From positions 845,501 to 909,500 of the forward strand of contig NZ_CP152017.1 of NCBI RefSeq assembly GCF_038618305.1: 64,000 nt of DNA, written 5' to 3'. The position numbers and the translations under genes were made by a program. The notes beneath the pieces are model-generated. The model was not told the DNA's origin, did no database searches, and saw nothing but the letters and a program-made list of their open reading frames with translations. The DNA is from Sporosarcina sp. FSL K6-2383. Lineage in GTDB: Bacteria > Bacillota > Bacilli > Bacillales_A > Planococcaceae. Positions 9,599 through 17,560 of the stretch are shown in pieces. The stretch's first letter is position 1, and each line of letters starts with the position of its first letter.

Positions 9599-11307
9599 AG
9601 CCGTTTTTCTCTCTTATTTTATCCACAGGCATTCCAAAGCTTGCTTTAGCTGTCGGTTTAACAGCAGGTGTGCTGACGACACTTGCAGGTTTGGTCGTAC
9701 CGTTGTTAACGAAAAATCTAGTAGATGGTTTTTCAGTAGCTTCACTAAGTGTCCCGATTATGATTGCGATTGGGATAGCGTTTATTCTCCAAGCAGTGAT
9801 AGATGGGGTATCTATTTATTTACTCAGTTATGTAGGGCAAAAAGTAGTGGCAAGGTTACGTGAAAAAATGTGGACCAAGCTCATTCGTTTGCCTGTTAGT
9901 CATTTCGATAAAGAATCGAGCGGCGAAACGGTTAGCCGTGTTGTCAATGATACGGGAATTGTGAAAGAACTGATTACGCAACATTTTCCGCAATTCATTA
10001 CGGGTATCATCTCGATTATTGGTGCAGTGATTATTTTACTTGTTATGGACTGGAAGATGACGCTGATCATGTTAATCTCAGTGCCGATTACAGTTGCTAT
10101 TATGATTCCACTGGGGACTAGAATGGCGAAAATTTCTCGTGGGTTACAGGATGAAACTGCTGTATTTACAGGTCATATTCAACAAACCCTTGGTGAGATT
10201 CGTTTAATGAAGGCCTCTAATGCTGAATTAAATGAAGAGGTGAGTGGTAAAGCTGGCATTGAGAAATTATTCAAGTTTGGTTTGAAGGAAGCACGTATTA
10301 CTGCGTTGATTGCTCCTTTTATGTATTTAGTTGTCATGGTCGTGATTGTCATGATTATCGGCTATGGGGGTATGCGTGTGGCGAGCGGCACGATGTCAAC
10401 AGGTGAACTTGTTGCCTTCCTGCTCTACCTATTCCAAATTATTTTCCCAATTACATCCTTTGCGATGTTCTTCACACAGCTGCAAAAAGCAAAAGGTGCA
10501 ACAGAGCGTATTATTGACATTTTAGAACTGCCATTGGAAGAAGGGCAGGATGGTTTGGCAATGGATATTGCGGGCAAACCCGTTCAAGTTGTGAATGTAT
10601 CATTTGCTTATGAGGAAGATGAGCCGGTCATCGGCAATGTGTCCTTCGAAGCTCAGCCTGGTGAAATGATTGCTTTTGCTGGACCAAGTGGCGGAGGAAA
10701 AACAACGATGTTCGGGTTGTTGGAACGTTTCTATGAACCAACAGCTGGTGAAATCCGCATTGGTGACACGCCCATCAAAGAGTTGTCGATGACGTCATGG
10801 CGTAGTCAAATCGGTTATGTTTCACAAGAAAGTGCCATGATGGCCGGAACGATTCGTGAAAACTTATGCTACGGTTTAGAAGATGGCGCAAGTATTTCGG
10901 ATGAACGGCTGTGGGAAGTCACTGAGATGGCCTATGCGGATGAATTTATTAAAGGCTTTACGATGGGTTTGGATACAGAGGTTGGCGAGCGCGGTGTGAA
11001 GCTTTCAGGAGGACAAAGGCAACGTATTGCCATTGCACGAGCCTTTTTACGGGATCCTAAAATATTAATGATGGACGAAGCAACCGCCAGTCTCGACAGC
11101 CAATCAGAGGGCGTTGTCCAAGATGCGCTGACACGCTTAATGGAAGGGCGTACGACATTTGTCATTGCCCACAGGCTATCAACAATTGTCGATGCGGATA
11201 AAATTATTTTCATCGAGAACGGGCAAGTGACAGGTAGTGGAACACATCAGGAATTGACACAATCACATGCTTTGTATCGTGAATTTGCTGAGCAGCAATT
11301 GGCGTAG
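9574..11307 (+). CDS. bmrA: BmrA-like homodimeric multidrug ABC exporter
   Basis: A 577-residue half-transporter: a six-helix exporter domain (residues about 15-310) and a C-terminal ATPase. The Walker A is GPSGGGKTT, the signature LSGGQRQRIAIARAF, the Walker B ILMMDEATASLDS and the switch His is in VIAHRLST. All catalytic motifs are canonical, as expected for a homodimer. The match to remembered B. subtilis BmrA is close over the whole length (LKPFF start, LPVSHFDKESSGETVSRV, VGERGVKLSGG). ATG 9574 is preferred because GGAG lies nine bases upstream. Followed by a terminator. Confidence 0.88.
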   Translation: MDKKQVSLKPFFSLILSTGIPKLALAVGLTAGVLTTLAGLVVPLLTKNLVDGFSVASLSVPIMIAIGIAFILQAVIDGVSIYLLSYVGQKVVARLREKMWTKLIRLPVSHFDKESSGETVSRVVNDTGIVKELITQHFPQFITGIISIIGAVIILLVMDWKMTLIMLISVPITVAIMIPLGTRMAKISRGLQDETAVFTGHIQQTLGEIRLMKASNAELNEEVSGKAGIEKLFKFGLKEARITALIAPFMYLVVMVVIVMIIGYGGMRVASGTMSTGELVAFLLYLFQIIFPITSFAMFFTQLQKAKGATERIIDILELPLEEGQDGLAMDIAGKPVQVVNVSFAYEEDEPVIGNVSFEAQPGEMIAFAGPSGGGKTTMFGLLERFYEPTAGEIRIGDTPIKELSMTSWRSQIGYVSQESAMMAGTIRENLCYGLEDGASISDERLWEVTEMAYADEFIKGFTMGLDTEVGERGVKLSGGQRQRIAIARAFLRDPKILMMDEATASLDSQSEGVVQDALTRLMEGRTTFVIAHRLSTIVDADKIIFIENGQVTGSGTHQELTQSHALYREFAEQQLA

Positions 11308-11313
11308 GAGTTG

Positions 11314-11352
11314 AAAAGAGTGCTGAAGCATTACGATTCGGCACTCTTTTTT
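11314..11352 (+). terminator. Intrinsic terminator after bmrA
   Basis: AAAAGAGTGC and GCACTCTTTT form a perfect stem around a 17-base loop, followed by further T residues. Confidence 0.9.
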
Positions 11353-11469
11353 GATTATATCAAACCGCGGACCAATGTTTTTTTAATCAACACTGCAAGA
11401 AAATAGTGTGAATTAATTTGGAAACATGTTAAACTATTCTTACTAGTAGTGAAACGGAGGTGAGGAATA

Positions 11470-11604
11470 ATGTTGGATACTGTGTATGCACGTGAAATTT
11501 TGTTGGAATATTTAGCTACTTCATGTGCGATTACGCATGAAATTACGCCTAACGGGATACGTCTGTCCTTTTTAGCCAATTTCAGTAATCACACAGCTGT
11601 TTAG
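11470..11604 (+). CDS. 44-residue leader peptide of the ABC-F gene
   Basis: ATG 11470 follows an excellent CGGAGGTGAGG ribosome site and opens a 44-codon frame (begins MLDTVYAREILLEYLATS) ending TAG at 11602-11604. It is followed after about 30 bases by a terminator hairpin and then the ABC-F gene. ABC-F ribosome-protection genes (vmlR, vga and relatives) are commonly controlled by leader-peptide attenuation, in which drug-stalled ribosomes prevent the terminator from forming. The peptide itself is not recognised. Confidence 0.65.
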   Translation: MLDTVYAREILLEYLATSCAITHEITPNGIRLSFLANFSNHTAV

Positions 11605-11632
11605 CACTTATTCCTTACAAAGATTTTAAGGG

Positions 11633-11660
11633 GGAGATCGCTTAAACGCGGTCTTTTTTT
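11633..11660 (+). terminator. Attenuator upstream of the ABC-F gene
   Basis: AGATCGC pairs with GCGGTCT (one G-U pair) around a six-base loop, followed by seven T. It lies between the leader peptide and the ABC-F start, where an intrinsic terminator only makes sense as a conditional attenuator. Confidence 0.75.
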
Positions 11661-11703
11661 AATGCTTCCAGCTGTGATAACAGAACGAAGGGAAGCGGAA
11701 AAT

Positions 11704-13563
11704 ATGATCTGTACAATTCAACAAATAAGCAAGATGCTTGGTGGTAATACGATATTTGAAAATCTTTCATTGGACATAAAAACAGGAGATAAATTAGGTG
11801 TTGTTGGACGCAATGGTAGCGGGAAAACGACTTTATTTAAGCTTATTGCGGGGGCGGAGCGACCAGATAGCGGCGCATTGCATTTTAAAAAGGGAACAAA
11901 AATTGGCTATTTAGCACAAATCCCTTCATTTGATAAAGAAACGACAGGCCTCGATGTACTGAATAGTGCTTTTGAAGAGTTAAAGGCTATGCAGGCGAAA
12001 ATGGCACTGCTAGAAGTCGAGCTTGCTGACACTAGAAATGAGGAAATGGATAAGCTACTTCATGTGTACGGAGATTTGCAGGAAGAGTTTGCCCGTCGAG
12101 ATGGTTATGCTATCGATTCAGAAATCGACAAGGTGATCAACGGCTTGCAATTACAAGCATTTGTCGGACGTTCTTTCTCACAATTAAGTGGTGGCGAACA
12201 AACAAAAATTATGCTCGGTAAGCTGTTATTGACGAAGCCTGATCTACTACTCTTGGATGAACCGACGAATCACTTGGATTTATTTGCGGTGGAATGGTTG
12301 GAGGGTTATTTAACAGACTATCCAGGAACAATCGTTATCGTTTCGCATGACCGTTACTTTTTAGATTGTGTCGTGACGAAGGTTGCGGATTTGGAAGAGG
12401 GAGAGCTCCATCTTTATTACGGGAATTATTCTTCTTTTATCCAGGAAAAAGAACAGCGTCTGATGCGAGAATTTCAAGATTATGAAGAGCAGCAAAAGAA
12501 GATTAAGAAAATGAGAGAAGCCATTAAGCGACTTCGGCTGTGGGCGAATGAGGCGAATCCACCGAATGCAGCATTGCACCGCCGAGCGCGCAATATGGAG
12601 CGGGCGTTGGAACGGATGGAGAAGGTGCGAAAACCGCTCATTGATCCGAAGAAAATGGCGTTGTCGTTTGAAGCTGCTCCACGCAGTGGCAAGGAAGTTG
12701 TTGTTATGGAGGGGATTACGAAATCTTTCGGGCAACAGCCACTATTGAAGGAGGCTGACTTTCATGTGTACTGGAAGGATCGGACTGCCATTGTTGGTCG
12801 CAATGGTAGCGGGAAATCAACAATCTTGAAAATTTTATTAGGCGAGTTACCGGTGGATAGTGGACTTAGCAAATTGGGGAGCAATGTGAAAGTAGGCTTT
12901 CTGTCGCAGCATTTTGAAATTGCCGATCCCAAAGCCCGTCTGATTGATGTTTTTCGGGCGGACGTCCAAGTAGAGGAAGGTGAATCGCGTCATCTACTAG
13001 CGAAATTCATGTTTTATGGACCAGATGTGTTCAAGCGCATTGGGGATTTAAGTGGTGGGGAACGGATGCGACTTCGTTTGGCGCAGCTGATGCACCAAGA
13101 TATCAATTGCCTCGTGTTGGATGAACCGACAAACCATCTGGATATAGAATCACGCGAGGTCCTCGAAGAAGCGTTGGAGGATTTCACGGGCACAATCATT
13201 GCCGTTTCCCATGACCGTTACTTTTTGAATAAATTATTCACACGCACAGCATGGCTGGAGAACGGTGCCATTACGACGTTTGACGGACCGTATAACTGGG
13301 CACGTGACAAATGGCAGGAGCTTCAAAGTCGGAGGGTAGTTGAAGTCGTGGAACCTGTTGTAGTGTCGAAACCCCAAAAAGAAGTGAAGGCTGTTAATAT
13401 GGAAGAAGAAATTGCGAAGTTGGAACTTGCCGTTATTTCATTAGAAACAGATATGGAATGTGAAACGGATTGGGAGAAGTATGAATCGCTAACGATGGAA
13501 GTGGCTAGTTTGAAAGAACAGCTGGCGTCTTGTTATGATAAGTGGATGAGTGAAATGGAGTAA
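11704..13563 (+). CDS. ABC-F family ATPase, probable translation/antibiotic-protection factor
   Basis: A 619-residue soluble protein with two ABC ATPase domains and no membrane segments. Walker A motifs are GRNGSGKTTL (about residue 37) and GRNGSGKSTI; signatures are LSGGEQTK and LSGGERMR; both Walker B motifs are LLDEPTNHLD/VLDEPTNHLD. The charged linker (residues about 240-305) is the ABC-F P-site tRNA interaction motif. The C-terminus is a coiled coil. ABC-F proteins act on the ribosome, some displacing antibiotics. ATG 11704 is chosen for its AAGGGAAG site; an earlier ATG abuts the attenuator. Leader and attenuator upstream favour a resistance role. Confidence 0.88.
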   Translation: MICTIQQISKMLGGNTIFENLSLDIKTGDKLGVVGRNGSGKTTLFKLIAGAERPDSGALHFKKGTKIGYLAQIPSFDKETTGLDVLNSAFEELKAMQAKMALLEVELADTRNEEMDKLLHVYGDLQEEFARRDGYAIDSEIDKVINGLQLQAFVGRSFSQLSGGEQTKIMLGKLLLTKPDLLLLDEPTNHLDLFAVEWLEGYLTDYPGTIVIVSHDRYFLDCVVTKVADLEEGELHLYYGNYSSFIQEKEQRLMREFQDYEEQQKKIKKMREAIKRLRLWANEANPPNAALHRRARNMERALERMEKVRKPLIDPKKMALSFEAAPRSGKEVVVMEGITKSFGQQPLLKEADFHVYWKDRTAIVGRNGSGKSTILKILLGELPVDSGLSKLGSNVKVGFLSQHFEIADPKARLIDVFRADVQVEEGESRHLLAKFMFYGPDVFKRIGDLSGGERMRLRLAQLMHQDINCLVLDEPTNHLDIESREVLEEALEDFTGTIIAVSHDRYFLNKLFTRTAWLENGAITTFDGPYNWARDKWQELQSRRVVEVVEPVVVSKPQKEVKAVNMEEEIAKLELAVISLETDMECETDWEKYESLTMEVASLKEQLASCYDKWMSEME

Positions 13564-13572
13564 TATGCGATG

Positions 13573-13607
13573 CCTGGAGAAGGAGGAATCCTTTTCCAGG
13601 TATTTTT
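13573..13607 (+). terminator. Intrinsic terminator after the ABC-F gene
   Basis: CCTGGAGAAGG pairs with CCTTTTCCAGG (one G-U) and is followed by TATTTTT. Confidence 0.85.
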
Positions 13608-13768
13608 GATGAGTCGAAGGTCTCGAAATATCGATGACGCTGTTGAATTGATCGATAACTTTTTTTCTAGACAGTATTGCAAGGTCATTTCCAATTAATG
13701 AAACCTATATCTCATTCAAACGTTTCAGTAGTAAGACTGTTTAGTGAAAAACGTAAGGGGGAACAAAT

Positions 13769-14083
13769 ATGATGGGTTGGCTGAATGTTGGTAGTCTCGT
13801 GCTTGGACTAATTGCGTGGATACTGCCAGTTGTGAGTCTCATGCGATATAAACAAGGTGGGCATAAGAATTGGGCCGCATTTTCTGTTATGAGTGTCAGT
13901 GCCTGTGCAATTTCGCTGTATTTTCAAATTTGTTATAACCACCACCTAGTCACGATTGAAGACTGGAGTGCCCTTATGGATACAACGGGTGCTCTGGTGA
14001 AAGTTGCTGCAATTCTTCTTATCGTTACGATCGTATTAAATGCATTGACGCTGATTGTGTATCGTGACAGAACAGTAAAGTAG
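13769..14083 (+). CDS. Small membrane protein, function unknown
   Basis: A 104-residue protein with three predicted membrane helices (residues about 5-25, 38-55 and 73-96) and short charged loops (MRYKQGGHKN; C-terminal YRDRTVK). The start follows AAGGGGGAAC. I do not recognise the family, although small Bacillales membrane proteins of this size are common. It lies just upstream of the yhgD-yhgE pair on the same strand, but that pair has its own promoter, so a functional link is uncertain. Confidence 0.75.
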   Translation: MMGWLNVGSLVLGLIAWILPVVSLMRYKQGGHKNWAAFSVMSVSACAISLYFQICYNHHLVTIEDWSALMDTTGALVKVAAILLIVTIVLNALTLIVYRDRTVK

Positions 14084-14107
14084 GATGCTGACTATCAAAT
14101 AATAAAC

Positions 14108-14169
14108 TTGCATAATTCCACCACGCGGAGTAATATAATGACTGTATGACTAAAAGTGTATTACAGTCA
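14108..14169 (+). promoter_or_regulatory. yhgD promoter with TetR-type operator
   Basis: A TTGCAT / 17-bp spacer / TAATAT sigma-A-like promoter (14108-14136) is followed by an inverted repeat, TGACTGTA (14139-14146) and TACAGTCA (14162-14169), with a 15-bp spacer. The repeat would cover the transcription start, as expected for autorepression by the TetR protein encoded next. Confidence 0.55.
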
Positions 14170-14201
14170 ATTTTCTAATCCCTTCAAAGTGAGGTGGAGA
14201 A

Positions 14202-14771
14202 ATGGATCGCAGACAAGAGATATTGGAAGCAGCGGCAAAGTCATTTTCGCTTTTCGGCTACAAGGCGACGACGATGGATCAAGTGGCCAAAATTGCGAAC
14301 GTTGGAAAAGGAACCATCTACACGTTTTTTGCCAACAAAGAAGAGCTATTCAATGCGATTGTTGTGAAAATGATTCATGAGATGCGAGCAGAGGCAGATT
14401 CAGTTTCTGTCGAAGGTGCACCTTTTGAGCAAAATGCCCACGCCAGGCTAATGCGCATGCTCAAATTCCGTGAAACACACCAATTGTACGCCATGCTTGT
14501 CGATGAAGAGAAAGAACTTCGGACGCCGGCAGTCATTGAAGTGTTAGAAACGATAGAAAAAGAAATCGTTTCTTATATAAAAACCAAGATTGAAAAAGCG
14601 GTTGCCAAGGGTGAGCTGAAGCCTTGTGACAGTGAGCTTGTCGCTTATCTGTTATTTAAAGCGTATATGGCACTTGTTGCTGACTGGGGAAAAACCCATG
14701 ATGCAGAGCTTGAAGAACAGCGCATTGTTGCGTTGCTGAGTGGGACAATTTTCAAAAGTCTCTTAGTCTGA
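14202..14771 (+). CDS. yhgD: TetR-family regulator, YhgD-like
   Basis: A 189-residue protein with an N-terminal TetR helix-turn-helix (ILEAAAKSFSLFGYKATTMDQ; then GKGTIYTFFANKEELF) and a C-terminal ligand domain of standard length. The start follows GAGGTGG. It is 69 bp upstream of a YhgE/Pip membrane protein, reproducing the yhgD-yhgE order known in B. subtilis. It probably represses itself and yhgE through the palindrome at 14139-14169. Confidence 0.85.
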   Translation: MDRRQEILEAAAKSFSLFGYKATTMDQVAKIANVGKGTIYTFFANKEELFNAIVVKMIHEMRAEADSVSVEGAPFEQNAHARLMRMLKFRETHQLYAMLVDEEKELRTPAVIEVLETIEKEIVSYIKTKIEKAVAKGELKPCDSELVAYLLFKAYMALVADWGKTHDAELEEQRIVALLSGTIFKSLLV

Positions 14772-14840
14772 GACTTATTTTTTTATTTTAAAATGACTGT
14801 TTGAGGAAAGTGGTCAACTAGTTCTGGAGAGGTGAGTATA

Positions 14841-17042
14841 ATGAAGAAATCAATGACTCGGGCGGAGTGGAAACAACTACTACGCTCACGGAAAATGCTT
14901 GTGCCGATGATTGCCATCTTGTTCATCCCTGTCTTGTATGCGGGAATGTTTTTGTGGGCGTTTTGGAATCCTTATGCCAATATGGATGATTTGCCCGTTG
15001 CGATTGTGGATTTAGACGAAGGGGCGGAAATGGATGGTGAGCAGCTGGCCTTGGGTCAGGAGCTGACCGATAAATTAATAGATAGTAAGCAGTTTGATTT
15101 CCAAAGAGTCAAGAAAGCAGAAGCGGAAAAAGGGCTCAAGAATCAGGAGTATTACGTAGTCATTGAAATACCGGAAAACTTTTCGGAGCATGCAACAACG
15201 CTACTGGATGATGAACCGGAAAAGTTGACAATTATTTATAAACCAAACGAGGGATTCAACTTCTTATCTGGACAAATTGGTGAGACAGCAATGGACCGGA
15301 TTCGCGCAGAAGTGAACGAAAAAGTTGCTTCAACATATGCGGGAAAGTTATTCGATTCCATTGTGGAATTGGGTGATGGCTTTGGCGAAGCAGCAGATGG
15401 TGCAGGTGAATTGCATGACGGTGCTACAAAATTAGCAGGCGGTGCCGACGAATTAAAAGGTTATCTTGAAACATTGGCCGGTAACACCATTACACTGGCA
15501 GACGGGTCCGATAAAATCGCAAAAGGAGCGGGCGATGCAGCTACAGGTGCGGATGAGTTGAATAAAGGGCTTGGCACTTTATCGCAAGGATCACAAGAGT
15601 TGTTGGCAGGGGCGCAAAAAGCCTTAGCTGGTGCTAGTGGATTGAAAGAAGGTCTCACAAACTATACAGCTGGCGTAGGCCAACTGACAGCAAGTTACGG
15701 ACAAATTGGTCAGAAGGAACAGGAATTCAATACAGCAGTAGGAACGTTGAATGAAAAATCACAGCAACTCAATGGGGCTGCGGGTCAACTAACGGGAGTA
15801 GCGGCTAATGTAGCGACTGGAATTGAAGGGTTATCAAAGCAGCTAGACCCTGTTTTGGAAGGACTTCCTACTGAGCAACAAAAAGCCATTGGAGAAGCAC
15901 TTGGTCAATTGAAACAAGGGAGTGCTCAACTATCAGGTGGTATGCAGGAGTTATCTACTGGGACTTCATCGTTAACGGAAGGTACTACTACTCTAAACGG
16001 CGCTGCCGGTCAACTTGCTGGCGCACATAGTGAAGCGCTGGCGGGACTTGGTAAATTGAATGGTTCTTCTGCCCAACTTCTTGAAGGAGCGAATGCTCTT
16101 GCAGCAGGAAACGGAGACCTTGCGGCAGGGATTACGCAATTAGCAGAAGGTGTAACAGCTGCGCAGCAAGGTTCATCAGATTTGACAACTGGTCTTACTT
16201 CATTGACAGAAGGAACAGGTACGCTGAAAGAGGGAACTGATACACTCGCATCAAAATCACAAGAACTCGCTGAAGGCTTTGTCACACTAGCTGATGGACT
16301 GGTGGAGTTGGATGAAGGAACATTGACGCTTCAAGAAAAACTAGCGGAAACAAATGAAGCCGCAAGTGAAGTGAACCCGACAGACAAAACATATGGCATG
16401 GTAGGTGCACCTGTGAATGTCGAGAAAGAAGGGATTAACCTTGTACCGAACTATGGTACAGGATTTGCACCATACTTCTTGTCGATGGGATTATTTATTG
16501 GAGCCTTATTGTTGTCTATCGTCTTCCCGCTTGTCGAGCCGGCGATGAAACCAATGGGCGCATTCAGATGGTTTACGAGTAAAGTATCTGTACTCGCCGT
16601 CGTAGGTTTGTTGCAGGCACTGATCGCGGTAGGGGTTGTGAAATTCGTACTTGGAATGGAAATCATCAACACACCGTTGTTCGTTCTAACGGCAATTATC
16701 ACGAGTTATACATTCATTGCGATTGTCCAACTATGCGTGTCTATCTTGGGAGATACAGGACGATTCGTTGCGATTATCATCCTCATTTTGCAGTTAACGA
16801 CAAGTGCAGGGACATTCCCGCTTGAATTGATCCCAGCACCACTGCAATTCTTCAATACATTCTTGCCGATGACGTATTCTGTCCAGGCGTTTAAAGGGGC
16901 TATCTCTACTGGTGATTTTGCGGCACTTTGGATGAACAATGGAATTCTGATTGGATTCATGGTTGCGTGTCTGGTAATTACGTTCGGATATTTTGCACTA
17001 TTATATAAGAAAAGATATTCAAGAGAAACAGTAGAAGCATAA
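14841..17042 (+). CDS. yhgE: YhgE/Pip-family ABC-2-type membrane protein
   Basis: A 733-residue protein: one N-terminal membrane helix (residues about 19-40, LVPMIAILFIPVLYAGMFLW), a large extracytoplasmic region of about 480 residues rich in Gly/Ala/Leu repeats with a G-x-x-x-L periodicity, and about six C-terminal helices ending in an ABC-2-like domain. This is the architecture of YhgE and the lactococcal phage infection protein Pip, a phage receptor; similar proteins (EsaA) belong to type VII secretion systems. ATG 14841 follows GGAGAGGTG. An upstream GTG in frame overlaps that site and is less likely. Confidence 0.88.
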   Translation: MKKSMTRAEWKQLLRSRKMLVPMIAILFIPVLYAGMFLWAFWNPYANMDDLPVAIVDLDEGAEMDGEQLALGQELTDKLIDSKQFDFQRVKKAEAEKGLKNQEYYVVIEIPENFSEHATTLLDDEPEKLTIIYKPNEGFNFLSGQIGETAMDRIRAEVNEKVASTYAGKLFDSIVELGDGFGEAADGAGELHDGATKLAGGADELKGYLETLAGNTITLADGSDKIAKGAGDAATGADELNKGLGTLSQGSQELLAGAQKALAGASGLKEGLTNYTAGVGQLTASYGQIGQKEQEFNTAVGTLNEKSQQLNGAAGQLTGVAANVATGIEGLSKQLDPVLEGLPTEQQKAIGEALGQLKQGSAQLSGGMQELSTGTSSLTEGTTTLNGAAGQLAGAHSEALAGLGKLNGSSAQLLEGANALAAGNGDLAAGITQLAEGVTAAQQGSSDLTTGLTSLTEGTGTLKEGTDTLASKSQELAEGFVTLADGLVELDEGTLTLQEKLAETNEAASEVNPTDKTYGMVGAPVNVEKEGINLVPNYGTGFAPYFLSMGLFIGALLLSIVFPLVEPAMKPMGAFRWFTSKVSVLAVVGLLQALIAVGVVKFVLGMEIINTPLFVLTAIITSYTFIAIVQLCVSILGDTGRFVAIIILILQLTTSAGTFPLELIPAPLQFFNTFLPMTYSVQAFKGAISTGDFAALWMNNGILIGFMVACLVITFGYFALLYKKRYSRETVEA

Positions 17043-17046
17043 TGAA

Positions 17047-17093
17047 AGAAGCCCCTAACAGCATGAAATTCATGTTGTTAGGGGCTTCTTCTT
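17047..17093 (+). terminator. Strong terminator hairpin, probably bidirectional
   Basis: GAAGCCCCTAACAGCATGAA pairs with TTCATGTTGTTAGGGGCTTC along 20 bp with one wobble, followed by TTCTTT. It ends the yhgE transcript and overlaps the end of the lipoprotein remnant on the other strand. Confidence 0.9.
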
Positions 17094-17242
17094 TAAAAAA
17101 TCAGTTGCCTGTAATTGGATTTCCTCCAAAGTTATTTTGCTCTGAGGGTCGACGGTGCTCAATTTTTCTTTGTCACTGCTACAGCCTATCAAAAAAAGGT
17201 TGGAGATATCAGGATGCAAAGTGATAATACCCATACTTTCAT
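17070..17242 (-). pseudogene. Frameshifted, truncated lipoprotein remnant
   Basis: On the minus strand ATG 17242 follows AGGAGATG and encodes a signal peptide, MKVWVLSLCILISPTFF, that hits a stop. One extra T in the seven-T run (A-run at 17191-17197) would restore LIGCSSDKEKL, a lipobox with its cysteine, and continue for about 30 residues to a stop inside the yhgE terminator. It is therefore a lipoprotein gene broken by a one-base deletion (or a base-calling error in a homopolymer) and truncated. The family is not recognised. Confidence 0.55.
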
Positions 17243-17252
17243 AATAAAACAT

Positions 17253-17560
17253 CTCCTATTTTAAAATAATCACATGTCCGACTAGTTGAATAAGGGTATC
17301 TAACTATTGATCTTTCATCAAGTAATTCCCTCCTAGACAATTGACTCATAAAGAAACTATTCACTCTTGATTAATGAATTAAACGGAAAATGATAAGAGG
17401 ACTAGAATTTAACTGCTTTCGGCATAGATAATATGTGAGTAAAGGATTTTTCGTGTGTAAATAAAATCCAACCACTCAGAAAGTTTTTCCTTTTAGTGTA
17501 ACCAAATCATCTCAGAGCAGTCTAATGAGGTAACAAACGAAAAAGAAAGGGTTGGTCAAT
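17253..17560. other. Intergenic region without a convincing gene
   Basis: About 300 bp of AT-rich sequence between the lipoprotein remnant and the beta-propeller gene. On the minus strand a good GGAGGG site precedes only a four-codon ORF (MKDQ, then a stop) in line with the remnant, which may be further decay. I see no structured RNA or clear promoter. Confidence 0.4.

Noticed and set aside
11662..11703. Earlier ATG start for the ABC-F gene
   Set aside because: It directly abuts the attenuator T-tract and has no ribosome site; the ATG at 11704 does.
15380..16370. Internal repeats of yhgE as a DNA repeat array
   Set aside because: The periodicity is at protein level (Gly/Ala/Leu spacing normal for YhgE/Pip) and the nucleotide sequence is not repeated.
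17042..17224. 60-codon frame after yhgE
   Set aside because: It reads through the yhgE terminator hairpin and is antisense to the lipoprotein remnant.
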